A stretch of 64,000 nt of DNA, from positions 620,001 to 684,000 of the forward strand of contig NZ_QJTE01000002.1 of assembly GCF_003217255.1 (NCBI RefSeq), read 5' to 3'. Source of the stretch: Pseudoroseicyclus aestuarii. GTDB taxonomy: Bacteria > Pseudomonadota > Alphaproteobacteria > Rhodobacterales > Rhodobacteraceae. Both the position numbers and the translations under genes were made by a program. The notes beneath the pieces are model-generated. The model saw only the letters and a list, made by a program, of their open reading frames with translations. It searched no databases and was not told the DNA's origin. Shown here piece by piece: positions 41,999-50,876 of this stretch (the first letter of the stretch is position 1; each line of letters opens with the position of its first letter).

Positions 41999-42909
41999 GG
42001 GCCGCGATCAAGCCCCTTGTCGCCCTCGTGCTTCTGGTGCTGCTGCTCGTCGCCTTCGGCAGCGCCGATGTCGGGGCGCGGCTCGCCGCCGCCGAGCCGG
42101 TCTGGATCGGGGTCGCGGTCGCCGCGCTTCTGGCCCAGACGGTGCTGATGGCCCTGCGCTGGCGCCTTGTGGCGGGATCGCTGGGGATCGCCTTCTCGGC
42201 CCGGTGGGCGCTGGCCGAATACCTCGTCGCGCAGCTCGTGAACCTGACGGTGCCGGGCGGCGTGGTGGGGGACGGCGCCCGCGCGGTGCGGTCCCGCGCG
42301 GGCGAGGAGGGGCTGAAGCGTGCGGCCCAGGCGGTGGTGCTTGAGCGGGCGGCCGGGCAGCTTGGCCTCCTCGCCGTCGGCCTCGCTGGGCTGGGCTGGG
42401 CCGCGCTTGCGCCCGGCGCGCTCGACTGGCCGCCGGGGCTGGTGCGCGGCCTCGCGCTTGCGGGGCTTGCCGGGGCGGGCGGTGCGGCGCTGGCGGTGCT
42501 GCTGCTGCGGGGCGGGCGGATCGCGGCGCTGATCGCGCGCTGCCTGCCGGACGCGCGGCTGCGCGCGGCCCATGCCGGCCTGTCGATCGTCGCGGCGCTT
42601 CTGAACGTCATCGCCTTCGCGGCCTGCGCCCGCGCCGTGGGCGTGCCGCTCTCGCCGCTGGCGGCGCTGGTGCTGGTGCCGCTGATCCTGACCGCCATGG
42701 TCATCCCCCTCGGCATCGCCGGCTGGGGCTGGCGCGAGGGGGCGGCGGCGGCGCTGTTTCCCGTGGCCGGGGCAAGCGCGAGCGCCGGCATCGCCGCGGG
42801 CATCACCTTCGGCATCGCGATGATGATCGCCGCCGCGCCGGGCCTGCCGCTGCTGCTGCGGCAGGCGCCGCCGCCCCGGCGGCGCGCGGACGGCCGGAGG
42901 CCGGGGTGA
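41995..42909 (+). CDS. YbhN/lysylphosphatidylglycerol-synthase-TM family membrane protein
   Basis: A 304-residue integral membrane protein with eight or so helices. It includes RWALAEYLVAQLVNLTVPGGVVGDGARAVR, a typical block of the PF03706 (YbhN/AglD/MprF flippase-domain) family, and GIAGWGWREGAAAALF near the C-terminus. The family is linked to lipid or lipid-linked sugar flipping. It is coupled to a phosphatidyltransferase upstream and a sulfatase-fold protein downstream (GTGA overlap). Confidence 0.82.
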   Translation: MRAAIKPLVALVLLVLLLVAFGSADVGARLAAAEPVWIGVAVAALLAQTVLMALRWRLVAGSLGIAFSARWALAEYLVAQLVNLTVPGGVVGDGARAVRSRAGEEGLKRAAQAVVLERAAGQLGLLAVGLAGLGWAALAPGALDWPPGLVRGLALAGLAGAGGAALAVLLLRGGRIAALIARCLPDARLRAAHAGLSIVAALLNVIAFAACARAVGVPLSPLAALVLVPLILTAMVIPLGIAGWGWREGAAAALFPVAGASASAGIAAGITFGIAMMIAAAPGLPLLLRQAPPPRRRADGRRPG

Positions 42910-44474
42910 CGGGCCGGGGCGTCCGCCGGGCGGCGCTGCTGGCGCTGGGCGTGATGCTGCTGCACCTCGTCATCGTCATGCCCTCCCACCCCGCCGGCCT
43001 GACGCTCGGGCGGTTCCTGCGCCCGACATGGGAGCTGCCGGTGGTGCTGCTGGCGCTGGCCCTCGCGCCGGGGCGCTGGCTGCGGGCGCTGGCGGTGGCG
43101 CTGGCCCTCGCGCTGGTCCTGCTGCGGGTGTCCAACCTCGGCACCTATGCGGCCTTCAGTCGGCCGTTCAATCCGCTTCTCGACATGCACCTGCTGGTCT
43201 CTGGCTGGGCGCTTCTGGCCTCGAGCGTTGGGCGGGGCGAGGCGCTGGCCGCCATCGGCGCGACCCTGCTGGCGCTGGCGGCCCTCGGCGCGCTTCTCTG
43301 GGCCTGCCTCGCGCCGTTGCGGCGGCTCGGGCCGGGCGGGCGCGGCGGGGTGCTGGCGATGCCCGCCCTCGCGCTGGCGGCTGCGGCGATCCTGCCGGGC
43401 TGGCGCCCCTTCGCCGCTACGCCCGTGGTCCTGTCCCAGATCGAGGGCATGACCCGCGGCGTCGCCGACCTCGAGGCCTTTACCGAGGCTTTGCGGGAGG
43501 AGCCGGTCCCGGCGCCCCGCTTCGCCGCGCTGGGCGAGCGCGACGTGATCCTCGCCTTCGTGGAATCCTACGGCCGGTCCTGGCTGGACGATCCGGACTT
43601 CGCCCGGACCTCCATCCCGCGGCTTGAGGCGGTAGAGAATGGGCTGGCCGGGGCCGGCTGGCACGTCAGCAGCGCATGGATGGCGGCGCCGACGCGGGGC
43701 GGGCAAAGCTGGCTGAGCCATGGCACGCTGCTTTCCGGTCTCTGGGTGGACAGCCAGATCCGCTACGACCGGCTGATGACCTCGGACCGCGCCTCGCTGA
43801 ACAGGCTCTTCGGCCGCGCGGGCTGGCGCACGGGGGCGGCGATGCCGGCCATCACCCTCGACTGGCCCGAGGCGGGCTGGTTCGGCTACGACACCACGCT
43901 CGATGCCGCGGGGCTGGGCTATCGCGGGCAGCCCTTCGACTGGGTGACGATGCCCGACCAGTACACCTGGACCGCGATGGACCGGCTCCTGCGCGCGCCG
44001 GGGCCGGACATGGTGGAGATGGCGCTGCTGACCTCGCACGCGCCCTGGACGCCGCTGCCGCGCCTCGTCCCCTGGGAGGCGATCGGCGAGGGGCGCATCT
44101 TCGACGGCACGCAGCGCGACGGCGGCACCCCGCGCGAGGTCTGGTCCGACCCCGAGACGATCCGCGCGCAGTATTCCGCATCGCTCGACTACGCGCTCGA
44201 GGTGGCCGGGCAATACATCGCCCGGCAGGATGAGGACGCGCTCTTCATCCTGCTGGGCGATCACCAGCCCGCGCCGCTGCTGACCGGGCAGGGCGCGCCG
44301 CCAGACGTCCCGGTCCACATCATCACGCGGGACGCGTCCCTGCTGACCCGCTTGACGGGCGGATATTTCCGGCCCGGTATGATCCCCGAGGCCGCGTCCC
44401 CCGTACTTCCCATGCAGGCGTTCCGCGCGATGATGACGAGCGTTTTCGAGATCCCGACAGGAGAGAGCCGATGA
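42906..44474 (+). CDS. Membrane-anchored sulfatase-fold protein (phosphoglycerol transferase-like)
   Basis: A 522-residue protein starting with GTG. Four to five hydrophobic segments lie in residues 1-160. A periplasmic alkaline-phosphatase/sulfatase-fold domain follows (about 195-520), with FVESYGRSWLDD, the likely nucleophile region RGGQSWLSHGTLLSG, LTSHAPWTPLP and the metal motif LLGDHQPAPLL. The layout resembles LtaS/OpgB/EptA-type enzymes that move phosphoglycerol or phosphoethanolamine. No canonical Cys/Ser-x-Pro-x-Arg sulfatase motif is present. GTGA and ATGA overlaps tie it to both neighbours. Confidence 0.82.
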   Translation: MTGRGVRRAALLALGVMLLHLVIVMPSHPAGLTLGRFLRPTWELPVVLLALALAPGRWLRALAVALALALVLLRVSNLGTYAAFSRPFNPLLDMHLLVSGWALLASSVGRGEALAAIGATLLALAALGALLWACLAPLRRLGPGGRGGVLAMPALALAAAAILPGWRPFAATPVVLSQIEGMTRGVADLEAFTEALREEPVPAPRFAALGERDVILAFVESYGRSWLDDPDFARTSIPRLEAVENGLAGAGWHVSSAWMAAPTRGGQSWLSHGTLLSGLWVDSQIRYDRLMTSDRASLNRLFGRAGWRTGAAMPAITLDWPEAGWFGYDTTLDAAGLGYRGQPFDWVTMPDQYTWTAMDRLLRAPGPDMVEMALLTSHAPWTPLPRLVPWEAIGEGRIFDGTQRDGGTPREVWSDPETIRAQYSASLDYALEVAGQYIARQDEDALFILLGDHQPAPLLTGQGAPPDVPVHIITRDASLLTRLTGGYFRPGMIPEAASPVLPMQAFRAMMTSVFEIPTGESR

Positions 44475-45769
44475 AACCGACCCTTCTCATGGCCGCGCTG
44501 GCCGCCGCCCCCGCCCTTGTGCCCCTGCCCGCGGCGGCGCAGGATCTGGTCACGCGCAACCGCGTCGGGCTGGCGGATGCGCCCAATACGCTGACCTTCC
44601 GGCTGACGGCCTACGACCTCTATTCCTCGGACCCGGCAACCAGCGAGGCTTTCGAGGATCTCTTCTCGGACTTCATCGAGGCGCGGCCTGACTGGAAGAT
44701 CGAGACCCAGCTTCAGACCGGCAACATCGGGCAGGAGCAGGCGCGCCTGCTGCAGCAGACGCAGGCCGGGCGCGGCCCCGATTGCGCGATGATCGATTCC
44801 AGCCGGCTCGCCCTCTTCAAGGACACGGGCGTGCTGCAGCCGATGGACATGGTCTTTTCCGAAGACGACGTCGCCGATCTCTTTCCCTACGTGCGCGAGG
44901 CGGTGACGAACGAGGCGGGCGAGGTGCTGGCCTGGTGGTGGTTCACCGACCTGCGCGTCCTCTACCGCGACACCTCCGTCGTGCCCGAGGCGCCGCAGAC
45001 CTGGGCGGAGGCGCAGGAGGCCGGGCTTGCGGCGGTCGAGGCCGGGCGCGAGGGGCTGCTCTTCAACGGCGGCCGCTGGGAGGGGACCGCCTTCGACTGG
45101 CTCGCGAATTTCTGGGCGCAGGGCGGGGAGCTTGTGGACGCCGACGGCGCGCCGGTCTTCGCCGAGGGCGAGAACCGCGAAAAGATGCTCGCGGCCATCG
45201 CCTACTACCAGAATCTGGTCGAAAGCGGCGCCTCGCCCCGGCGGGTGACGGCGATCGACGATTACGACGCCTTCACCGCCGCCGCTGCCGCCGGCACGGC
45301 CTCCATGTTCGTCGGCGGCAATTGGCAGTACGGCCAGCTGCGCGCCACGCTGCCCGAAGAGCAGTTCGCCAATTGGGCGGTCTCGGAGCTGCCCGGCCCG
45401 GCGCCCGATCAGCGCGCCACCGGCACCGGCGGCTGGACCATCGCCGCCCTCTCCGAGGATGAGGAAAAGCGCAGGCTTTGCGGTGAGATCGTCAAGGAGA
45501 TCTACGCCGGTCCCGGCAATGCGGCGCAGGGGCTGCTGCCCACCTCTGCCGCGATCTATGACCAGTACGACGCCTACGACGGCGCCGAATACGACCTCTT
45601 CGCCGAGGCGCTGGAGAACGGCGTGGCCCGGCCCGGGGCGGCGATCTACCCCGAGATCTCGAACCAGATCCAGATCATGCTGGGCAATGTCCTCTCGGGC
45701 ACCGCCGAGCCCGAAGAGGCGCTCGATGCCGCCGCCGCGGCGGTTCAGGCCGCCTACGACCGCCAGTGA
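44471..45769 (+). CDS. Sugar-type ABC transporter substrate-binding protein (family 1)
   Basis: A 432-residue periplasmic receptor: signal peptide 1 to about 24 (MKPTLLMAALAAAPALVPLPAAAQ). The mature part has FEDLFSDFIEARPDWKIETQLQ, ARLLQQTQAGRGPDCAMIDSS, AGTASMFVGGNWQYGQLRA and TGTGGWTIAALSEDEEKR, typical of family-1 sugar or polyol-phosphate receptors. It overlaps the sulfatase-fold gene and the following permease by four bases each, which is unusual for a receptor gene that normally needs excess expression. Confidence 0.9.
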   Translation: MKPTLLMAALAAAPALVPLPAAAQDLVTRNRVGLADAPNTLTFRLTAYDLYSSDPATSEAFEDLFSDFIEARPDWKIETQLQTGNIGQEQARLLQQTQAGRGPDCAMIDSSRLALFKDTGVLQPMDMVFSEDDVADLFPYVREAVTNEAGEVLAWWWFTDLRVLYRDTSVVPEAPQTWAEAQEAGLAAVEAGREGLLFNGGRWEGTAFDWLANFWAQGGELVDADGAPVFAEGENREKMLAAIAYYQNLVESGASPRRVTAIDDYDAFTAAAAAGTASMFVGGNWQYGQLRATLPEEQFANWAVSELPGPAPDQRATGTGGWTIAALSEDEEKRRLCGEIVKEIYAGPGNAAQGLLPTSAAIYDQYDAYDGAEYDLFAEALENGVARPGAAIYPEISNQIQIMLGNVLSGTAEPEEALDAAAAAVQAAYDRQ

Positions 45770-46659
45770 GGCCCGCGCCCGACCGCGGGCCGGGGGCCGC
45801 GCATCCCGCGCCCTGGCTCCTGCCCGCGGTCCTCGTGCTGGCCGCCTTCTACGCCGTGCCGGTGCTCGACGTGGCGCGGCTGGCGGTCAGCGACGCGACG
45901 CTGGTGCGCCCAGCCTCGGGCTTTTCCACACAGGCGCTGCGCGCGATCCTGACCGACCCGGCGCTGCCGCAGGTCCTTGGCACGACGCTGCTTTTCGTCG
46001 CGGTGAACGTGGTGGCGTTGCAACTTCTGGGCCTGCTGATCGCCCTGACCATCGCCCGCGGAGAGCGGCGGGGCCTGCATGGCATGGCGGCCTTCCGGAC
46101 GCTGGTGCTGGCGGCCTGGGTGGTGCCGGGCATCGCCAACGGGCTGATCTGGTCGATGCTCTTCGACGAGGCGCCCTACGGAACACTCAACAGCCTGCTG
46201 GCCTATGTCGGCGCCGGGCCGGTGGCCTGGCTGTCGGACCCGCGCATGGCGCTGGTCTCTGCCGTGATCGCCAACCTCTGGCAGGGCACGGCCTTTTCGA
46301 TGATCGTCTTCTACGCGGCGCGGCGGGGGATCGACCCGACCCTTTACGAGGTGGCCGCGCTGGACGGCGCCGGGCCATGGCGCGTCTTCACCGCGATCAC
46401 GCTTCCGCTCCTGCGCCGGGCCATCGCGGTGAACACGGTGCTCGTGTCGGTGCAGACGCTCAACACCTTTGATTCCATCCTCGCGCTGACCGGGGGTGGG
46501 CCGGGCCGCGCGACGGAGGTGCTGTCGCTCTTCACCTTCAACACGGTGTTCTACAACCTCGACCTTGCCGGCGGGGCGGTGCTGGCGCTGCTGCTTTTCG
46601 TGATCGGCATGGGGATGACGCTGGCGGTCCTCGCGGCTGGCGGGCGGGGCGAGGCATGA
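45766..46659 (+). CDS. Sugar-type ABC transporter permease (MalF/UgpA-like)
   Basis: A 297-residue permease with six helices. The EAA loop is YEVAALDGAGPWRVFTAITLP, followed by NTFDSILALTGGGPGRATEVLS, a signature of CUT1-type permeases. The start overlaps the binding-protein stop, and its stop overlaps the next permease. No ATPase gene lies within the operon. Confidence 0.92.
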   Translation: MRPAPDRGPGAAHPAPWLLPAVLVLAAFYAVPVLDVARLAVSDATLVRPASGFSTQALRAILTDPALPQVLGTTLLFVAVNVVALQLLGLLIALTIARGERRGLHGMAAFRTLVLAAWVVPGIANGLIWSMLFDEAPYGTLNSLLAYVGAGPVAWLSDPRMALVSAVIANLWQGTAFSMIVFYAARRGIDPTLYEVAALDGAGPWRVFTAITLPLLRRAIAVNTVLVSVQTLNTFDSILALTGGGPGRATEVLSLFTFNTVFYNLDLAGGAVLALLLFVIGMGMTLAVLAAGGRGEA

Positions 46660-47489
46660 GCCGCGCGCGCCTTGGCGATCTGGCTAGCTACCTGCTGCTG
46701 GGGGTGCTGGCAGTCTTCTTCGCCGTGCCCTTCGCCTGGCTGGTCAGCCTCGCGATCCGCACCCCGGCCGAGGTTTACCGCGGCGCCGCCCGCTTCATCC
46801 CCGAGGCGCCGACGCTGGACAATTTCCGCACGATCCTCTCGGACCCGGCCTTCCTGATCTACCTCTGGAACGGGCTGAAGCTCTCGACCGCGGGGGCGGC
46901 GCTGGCCGTCGCTCTGGCGATCCCTGCCGCCTACGCCTGTTCCCGCATCGACTTCCGCGGCAAGGCGGCGGTGCTGCTGGGCCTGCTCGCGGTACAGATG
47001 ATCTCGCCGCTGGTGCTGCTGGTGCCGCTTTACCGCTGGATGTCGGCGCTGGGCCTGCTGAACCGCGACCTCTCGGTGATCGCGGTCTACGGCGCGCTGG
47101 GGATGCCGCTGGCCGTCTGGCTGCTGAAGATCGCCTTCGACGCCATCCCGAAGGAGCTGGAGGAGGCCGCGAGCATGGACGGCGCCTCGCGCCCCCGGAC
47201 GCTGGCGCTGATCACGCTGCCGCTGGCGCGGTCGGGCATCGCCTCGGCCTTCATCCTTGCGATGGTGATGAACTGGTCGCAGTTCCTGATCCCCTTCATC
47301 CTGCTTGAGCGGGACGCCGACTGGCCGATCTCGGTCGCGATCTTCAACTTCGCCGGCTCGATCAGCGCCTCGACCACGCAGCTCCTGGCGGCGGCCTGCC
47401 TGATCGCGGTCCTCCCCGCCGTCGCGGTCTTCGTGGCGCTGCAGCGGATGATCGTCACGGCGCTGATCGCGGGGGCGGTGAAGGGGTAG
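46656..47489 (+). CDS. Sugar-type ABC transporter permease (MalG/UgpE-like)
   Basis: A 277-residue permease with six helices: LAVFFAVPFAWLVSLAIRTPAEVY at the N-terminus and the EAA loop KELEEAASMDGASRPRTLALITLPLARSG. It is the last gene of the six-gene operon. The transporter lacks its own ATPase, so a shared MsmX/UgpC-type ATPase elsewhere in the genome must energise it if it is functional. Confidence 0.92.
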   Translation: MSRARLGDLASYLLLGVLAVFFAVPFAWLVSLAIRTPAEVYRGAARFIPEAPTLDNFRTILSDPAFLIYLWNGLKLSTAGAALAVALAIPAAYACSRIDFRGKAAVLLGLLAVQMISPLVLLVPLYRWMSALGLLNRDLSVIAVYGALGMPLAVWLLKIAFDAIPKELEEAASMDGASRPRTLALITLPLARSGIASAFILAMVMNWSQFLIPFILLERDADWPISVAIFNFAGSISASTTQLLAAACLIAVLPAVAVFVALQRMIVTALIAGAVKG

Positions 47490-47574
47490 GGGGGGCGTTG
47501 GCCGCTCGGGCGATTGGCGTAGAGATCGGATTTTCGGGCAAAGCGCCTTTTCGCTGCGTTTGCGCCAATGTCGG

Positions 47575-48084
47575 CTATCCTTTTTTTGGGTCCTTCCGAT
47601 ATAGTTCGTCTAGGAATGGGGCCTTGCCTGCTAGGTATTCAGCAATGCCGGTACTGTTTTCTTTCTCAAGGCGTAGTTTGAGTTCTGCATATGCCCGGCT
47701 ATCACCAGAATTGCTACGCAAATGGTCGCGTATCCCAAGCATTCTAGTAATCTGTGAATGGCCCGAAACGCAGACGTGAAGCTTGTGGGTTCTTATCCCA
47801 CCAACATCGCGTTTGAAGAAATGATGGCCCTCCATCAGGTCGTTACCGCGCCTATAGCCCAGGCCAGTCAGCTCAGCCTGCCAATTATCCAAACTGCAGG
47901 CGTTGGAAACCACCACTAGAATATCGATTTCAGGTTTAGCAGCCAAACCCTCAACCGCAGTGCTGCCGACATGATGGATGTTGATACACGCATCGCCAAA
48001 TACCGACCGCAACCGTCCTGCCTCTTCCGAAAAGAGACGTGGCCAACTCTGGTCATAATCAGTAATTTAGCTCGTAAGCTTCAT
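47575..48084 (-). pseudogene. GrpB-family (UPF0157) nucleotidyltransferase-fold gene with an early in-frame stop
   Basis: From ATG 48084 the frame reads MKLTS, then TAA (48067-48069), then ITDYDQSWPRLFSEEAGRLR and on through HHVGSTAVEGLAAKPEIDILV and HHFFKRD to TGA/TAG near 47575. The part after the stop contains the GrpB N-terminal YD-x-W-P block, which any start downstream (for example TTG 48012) would delete. So the gene is probably inactivated by a single nonsense change, unless a rare ATT start is used. The region is clearly AT-richer than the rest of the window, which suggests recent acquisition. Function of GrpB proteins is poorly defined. Confidence 0.75.
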
Positions 48085-48247
48085 TCTGCGCTTCTAGTCT
48101 AAAGCCGCCATTCGCTACAACGCAAAAAGATGTATGTCTGGGCTCAGATTCAACCTTCCCCACGCACTGCCTGAACGGCAGCATCAGCCCACTGGCGAGA
48201 ACGGCCGGCCCCGAGGGTCAGACGTGGCACCTCCCCCCCCCAGGCGC

Positions 48248-49036
48248 TCACCGCGACAACCGCCGCTCCCCCGCCTCGATGCGAGTGAACAGCAGATTCT
48301 CGCGCGGGGGCAGGGGGCAGAGGGCGTGGGGGGTGAAGGCGGAGGGCGGGTTGATGGCGCGGTTGAAGTCGATGACGACGCTGCCGTCCGTCACCTCCTC
48401 GCCGAAGACGAAGCGCATCGGGGCATAGGTGTCGTCCTTCGAGGTCAGGTCGCGGAACACGAACTGCGGCCTTTCCGCGGTGCCATGGGTCGCCAGCAGC
48501 GCGAGGCTTTCGCCCTGCAGCTCCAACCGCGCGACATGGGTCGCCTGAACCCGTATCGGCAGGCCCACGACGGTGTCCTGCGTCAGGGCCAGGGCCTGCG
48601 GCAGCGCCTCCCAGCTTGCGGTGATGCGCAGCGCGGGGTCGAGCGGGAAGTGGGGGATCGGGGCCAGCGCCTCGGCGGCGGCCGAGTGCCTGTCGCGCAC
48701 GCGCAGGGCGCGCCAGTCGTTCAGCGCCGCGATCTCCAGCGCGAAGCGGCCCGCCTGCCATGAGGTCCGGCCCGAGGCGCGGTCGATCGGGATCTCCGCC
48801 CCCTCTGCCGAAAGGAAGCTGCCGCTGTCGGGCGTCTCCAGCACCAGCCGGCCCAGCAGCTCCGGCCCCTCGGGCAGGCGGATGTCGCTGCCCGGCGCGC
48901 TGCCGATGGTCCAGGTGCCGGGCGTGACCCACCAGCGGCCCAGCAGGTTCAGCCAGCCGGTCTCGGCGGTCAGCTTCTCCATGCGGGCCTCGCGCCAGTC
49001 TGCGTGGGCCTGTCGAAAGGTCTCGGCTGCGGGCAT
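48248..49036 (-). CDS. DUF1684 domain-containing protein
   Basis: A 262-residue cytoplasmic protein. The N-terminal FRQAHADWREARMEKLTAETGWLNL and C-terminal KDDTYAPMRFVFGEE, DFNRAINPPSAFTPHALCPLPPREN and GERR are the DUF1684 hallmarks. In most members the C-terminal motif is NPPCAFTPYATCPLPP; here the first Cys is Ser. AGGAGAC lies upstream of the chosen ATG. Function is unknown. A nine-C homopolymer lies just beyond its 3' end (48233-48241). Confidence 0.88.
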   Translation of the reverse strand: MPAAETFRQAHADWREARMEKLTAETGWLNLLGRWWVTPGTWTIGSAPGSDIRLPEGPELLGRLVLETPDSGSFLSAEGAEIPIDRASGRTSWQAGRFALEIAALNDWRALRVRDRHSAAAEALAPIPHFPLDPALRITASWEALPQALALTQDTVVGLPIRVQATHVARLELQGESLALLATHGTAERPQFVFRDLTSKDDTYAPMRFVFGEEVTDGSVVIDFNRAINPPSAFTPHALCPLPPRENLLFTRIEAGERRLSR

Positions 49037-49208
49037 GGCGTCGTCTCCTGTCAGGGTCTCCGGCACCCGGGGGGATACTGGAGAGCGGGCCCTGCGTACA
49101 GCCGTGCGGCGGCCCGCACAGGCTGCCGGGAGGGGGCGAGGCAAAACGCCCCAGGCGGCACCCCGCGCCTTCCCAGCGCGCGGCGGGCAGGATAGGACTG
49201 CGGTCAGG

Positions 49209-49631
49209 ATGAGGGCCGGGATGCATATCCGCCGCGGGCGTCAGGGCGCCGGTGGGCAAGATGCGGGGCGGGCGCTGGCCTGGCTCCTGCTGCTTCCGTT
49301 CCTTCTGCTGTCGCTGCTGCCCCTTGGGACCATGGCGACGGCAGGGCCGAACGGCCCCTCCATCGTCCTGTGCACCGGCGAGGGACCGCTGGAGGTTGTG
49401 CAGGCGCCCGATGGCAGCCTGAGGCCGGCGCCGCCGCATCGGCACGAAAGCCACCCCTGCGCCTGGGCCGTGCATGCCCAGGCGGCGGATCAGCCCGCGC
49501 CGGTCCAGCTTCCGCTGCCCGCGCCGGTCCATCACGCCGCCTATCTCTCGCCCGGGGACGAGGCTGCGCCGCGCGCCGCCGGGCCGCGCGCGCCATCGGC
49601 CCGCGATCCGCCGGCTGCCGCATTTCGCTGA
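49209..49631 (+). CDS. DUF2946-like small membrane/periplasmic protein of the copper operon
   Basis: About 140 residues. A hydrophobic segment (ALAWLLLLPFLLLSLLPLG) is followed by GPNGPSIVLCTGEGPLEVV and a His/Cys segment APPHRHESHPCAWAVHA. The spacing of LCTG and the CPFA-like motif resembles DUF2946 proteins that accompany PCuAC and Sco genes. His and Cys residues suggest copper contact. An in-frame ATG at 49221 is a possible alternative start. It precedes the YcnI-PCuAC gene by 96 bases. Confidence 0.7.
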   Translation: MRAGMHIRRGRQGAGGQDAGRALAWLLLLPFLLLSLLPLGTMATAGPNGPSIVLCTGEGPLEVVQAPDGSLRPAPPHRHESHPCAWAVHAQAADQPAPVQLPLPAPVHHAAYLSPGDEAAPRAAGPRAPSARDPPAAAFR

Positions 49632-49646
49632 TCCCGCACGGGATCA
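49629..49646 (+). promoter_or_regulatory. TGATCCCG-CA-CGGGATCA inverted repeat overlapping a stop codon
   Basis: An 8-bp perfect inverted repeat begins at the TGA stop of the DUF2946-like gene, 81 bases before the YcnI-PCuAC start. It could be a small hairpin (seven pairs, four-base loop) or a protein-binding dyad for the downstream copper genes. Confidence 0.35.
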
Positions 49647-49727
49647 CCTCCACCGAAATGCAGGCCGAGTGCGACCCCGCCCGCCCAAGGGAGGGCGCGC
49701 CGGCGACTCCTTCGCAAGAGACAGACC

Positions 49728-50819
49728 ATGACCCTCAAGACCCTTCTTCGCGGCAGCGCCCTCGGCGCCGCCCTCCTGACCGCCGGCAGTGCCGGGGCCC
49801 ATGTCACCCTGACGCAGGCCGAGACCGCCGCCAGCGGCAGCTACGTCGCGACCTTCCGCGTGCCGCATGGCTGCGAGGGCGCGGCCACCGACACGGTGCG
49901 CGTGACCCTGCCCGAGGGCTTCTATGCCGCCAAGCCGATGCCCAAGCCCGGCTGGGACCTGGAGATCGAGACCGGCCCCTATGCCGAGCCCTACGACAAC
50001 CACGGCACCACGATGACCGAGGGCCCGCGCGAGATCACATGGTCCGGCGGCAGCCTCGAGGATGCCTGGTACGACGAGTTCAGCATCCGCGGCAGCTTCG
50101 CCGGCACCCACGAGGTCGGTGAGGTGGTCTACTTCCCCGTCGTGCAGTTCTGCGACGAGGCGACCGAGGCCTGGACCGCCACCGGCGGCGAGGCGGAGGG
50201 GGGCGAAGGCTCGGCGCCCAAGGTGACGCTGACTCAGGCCGAGGCGCAGGACGGACATCACCACGACCACGGCGGGCACGGCGACCACGGCGATCACGGC
50301 GCAGAGGCCGGCCACCACGATCACCACGACGCCGGAGACGCGCAGGAGGCCGCGGTCCAGGTCGGCGATCTGACCATCGCCGCGCCCTTCGCCCGCGCCA
50401 CCCTGCCGAACCAGCCCGTCGGCGGCGGCTACCTGACGATCACCAACGACGGCGAGGCGGACGATCGCCTGACCGCCGTCACCTCGGATGCCAGCGACCG
50501 CGCCGAGGTCCACGAGATGTCGATGGACGGCGACGTGATGACCATGCGCGCGCTGGACGACGGCCTCGTGATCCCGGCGGGCGAGACGGTGGAGCTTCGC
50601 CCCGGCGGCTACCACCTGATGTTCATGGACCTCGAGGCGCCGGTCGAGGAAGGCGCGACGCTGAACGTCACCCTGACCTTCGAGCAGGCTGGCGAGGTGA
50701 GCATCGAGATGCCGGTGCGCGCGCCCAATGCCGGCTCCGGCGGCATGGATCACGGCGATCACGGCGACCACTCGGGCCATGCCGATCACTCGGACCACAT
50801 GGACCATTCGGACCACTGA
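49728..50819 (+). CDS. YcnI (DUF1775) - PCu(A)C copper chaperone fusion with His-rich linker and tail
   Basis: A 363-residue periplasmic protein. The signal peptide ends at AGSAGA so the mature N-terminus is His (HVTLTQAET), the copper(II) ligand of YcnI proteins; WSGG near residue 105 holds the family Trp. DUF1775 spans about 25-165. A linker (about 178-205) has at least a dozen His in HHHDHGGHGDHGDHG-type repeats. A PCuAC domain follows (about 210-340) with the HEM...MTMR...GGYHLMFM pattern of the H(M)-x-M-x-HxM copper site. The tail repeats DHGDHGDHSGH to the end. It presumably passes copper to the Sco protein encoded next and on to cytochrome oxidase. Confidence 0.92.
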   Translation: MTLKTLLRGSALGAALLTAGSAGAHVTLTQAETAASGSYVATFRVPHGCEGAATDTVRVTLPEGFYAAKPMPKPGWDLEIETGPYAEPYDNHGTTMTEGPREITWSGGSLEDAWYDEFSIRGSFAGTHEVGEVVYFPVVQFCDEATEAWTATGGEAEGGEGSAPKVTLTQAEAQDGHHHDHGGHGDHGDHGAEAGHHDHHDAGDAQEAAVQVGDLTIAAPFARATLPNQPVGGGYLTITNDGEADDRLTAVTSDASDRAEVHEMSMDGDVMTMRALDDGLVIPAGETVELRPGGYHLMFMDLEAPVEEGATLNVTLTFEQAGEVSIEMPVRAPNAGSGGMDHGDHGDHSGHADHSDHMDHSDH

Positions 50820-50827
50820 CGCGGGCG

Positions 50828-50854
50828 GGCGCCGCGGGATCAGCCCGCGGCGCC
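50828..50854 (+). terminator. 11-bp hairpin between the copper chaperone and sco genes
   Basis: GGCGCCGCGGG (50828-50838), loop ATCAG and CCCGCGGCGCC (50844-50854) form a perfect stem just after the chaperone stop and 22 bases before the sco start. There is no T-tract; it may tune relative expression. Confidence 0.5.
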
Positions 50855-50876
50855 TCATCATCAGCAGGAGACCACC

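Noticed and set aside
48233-48241. Run of nine C as a phase-variable tract
   Set aside because: It lies outside any coding frame, after the DUF1684 stop, with no promoter elements around it; more likely neutral or a sequencing-prone site.
50250-50340. CAC/GAC-rich repeats as a CRISPR-like or tandem DNA repeat
   Set aside because: The repeats are codons of the His/Asp linker of the copper chaperone; there are no regular spacers.
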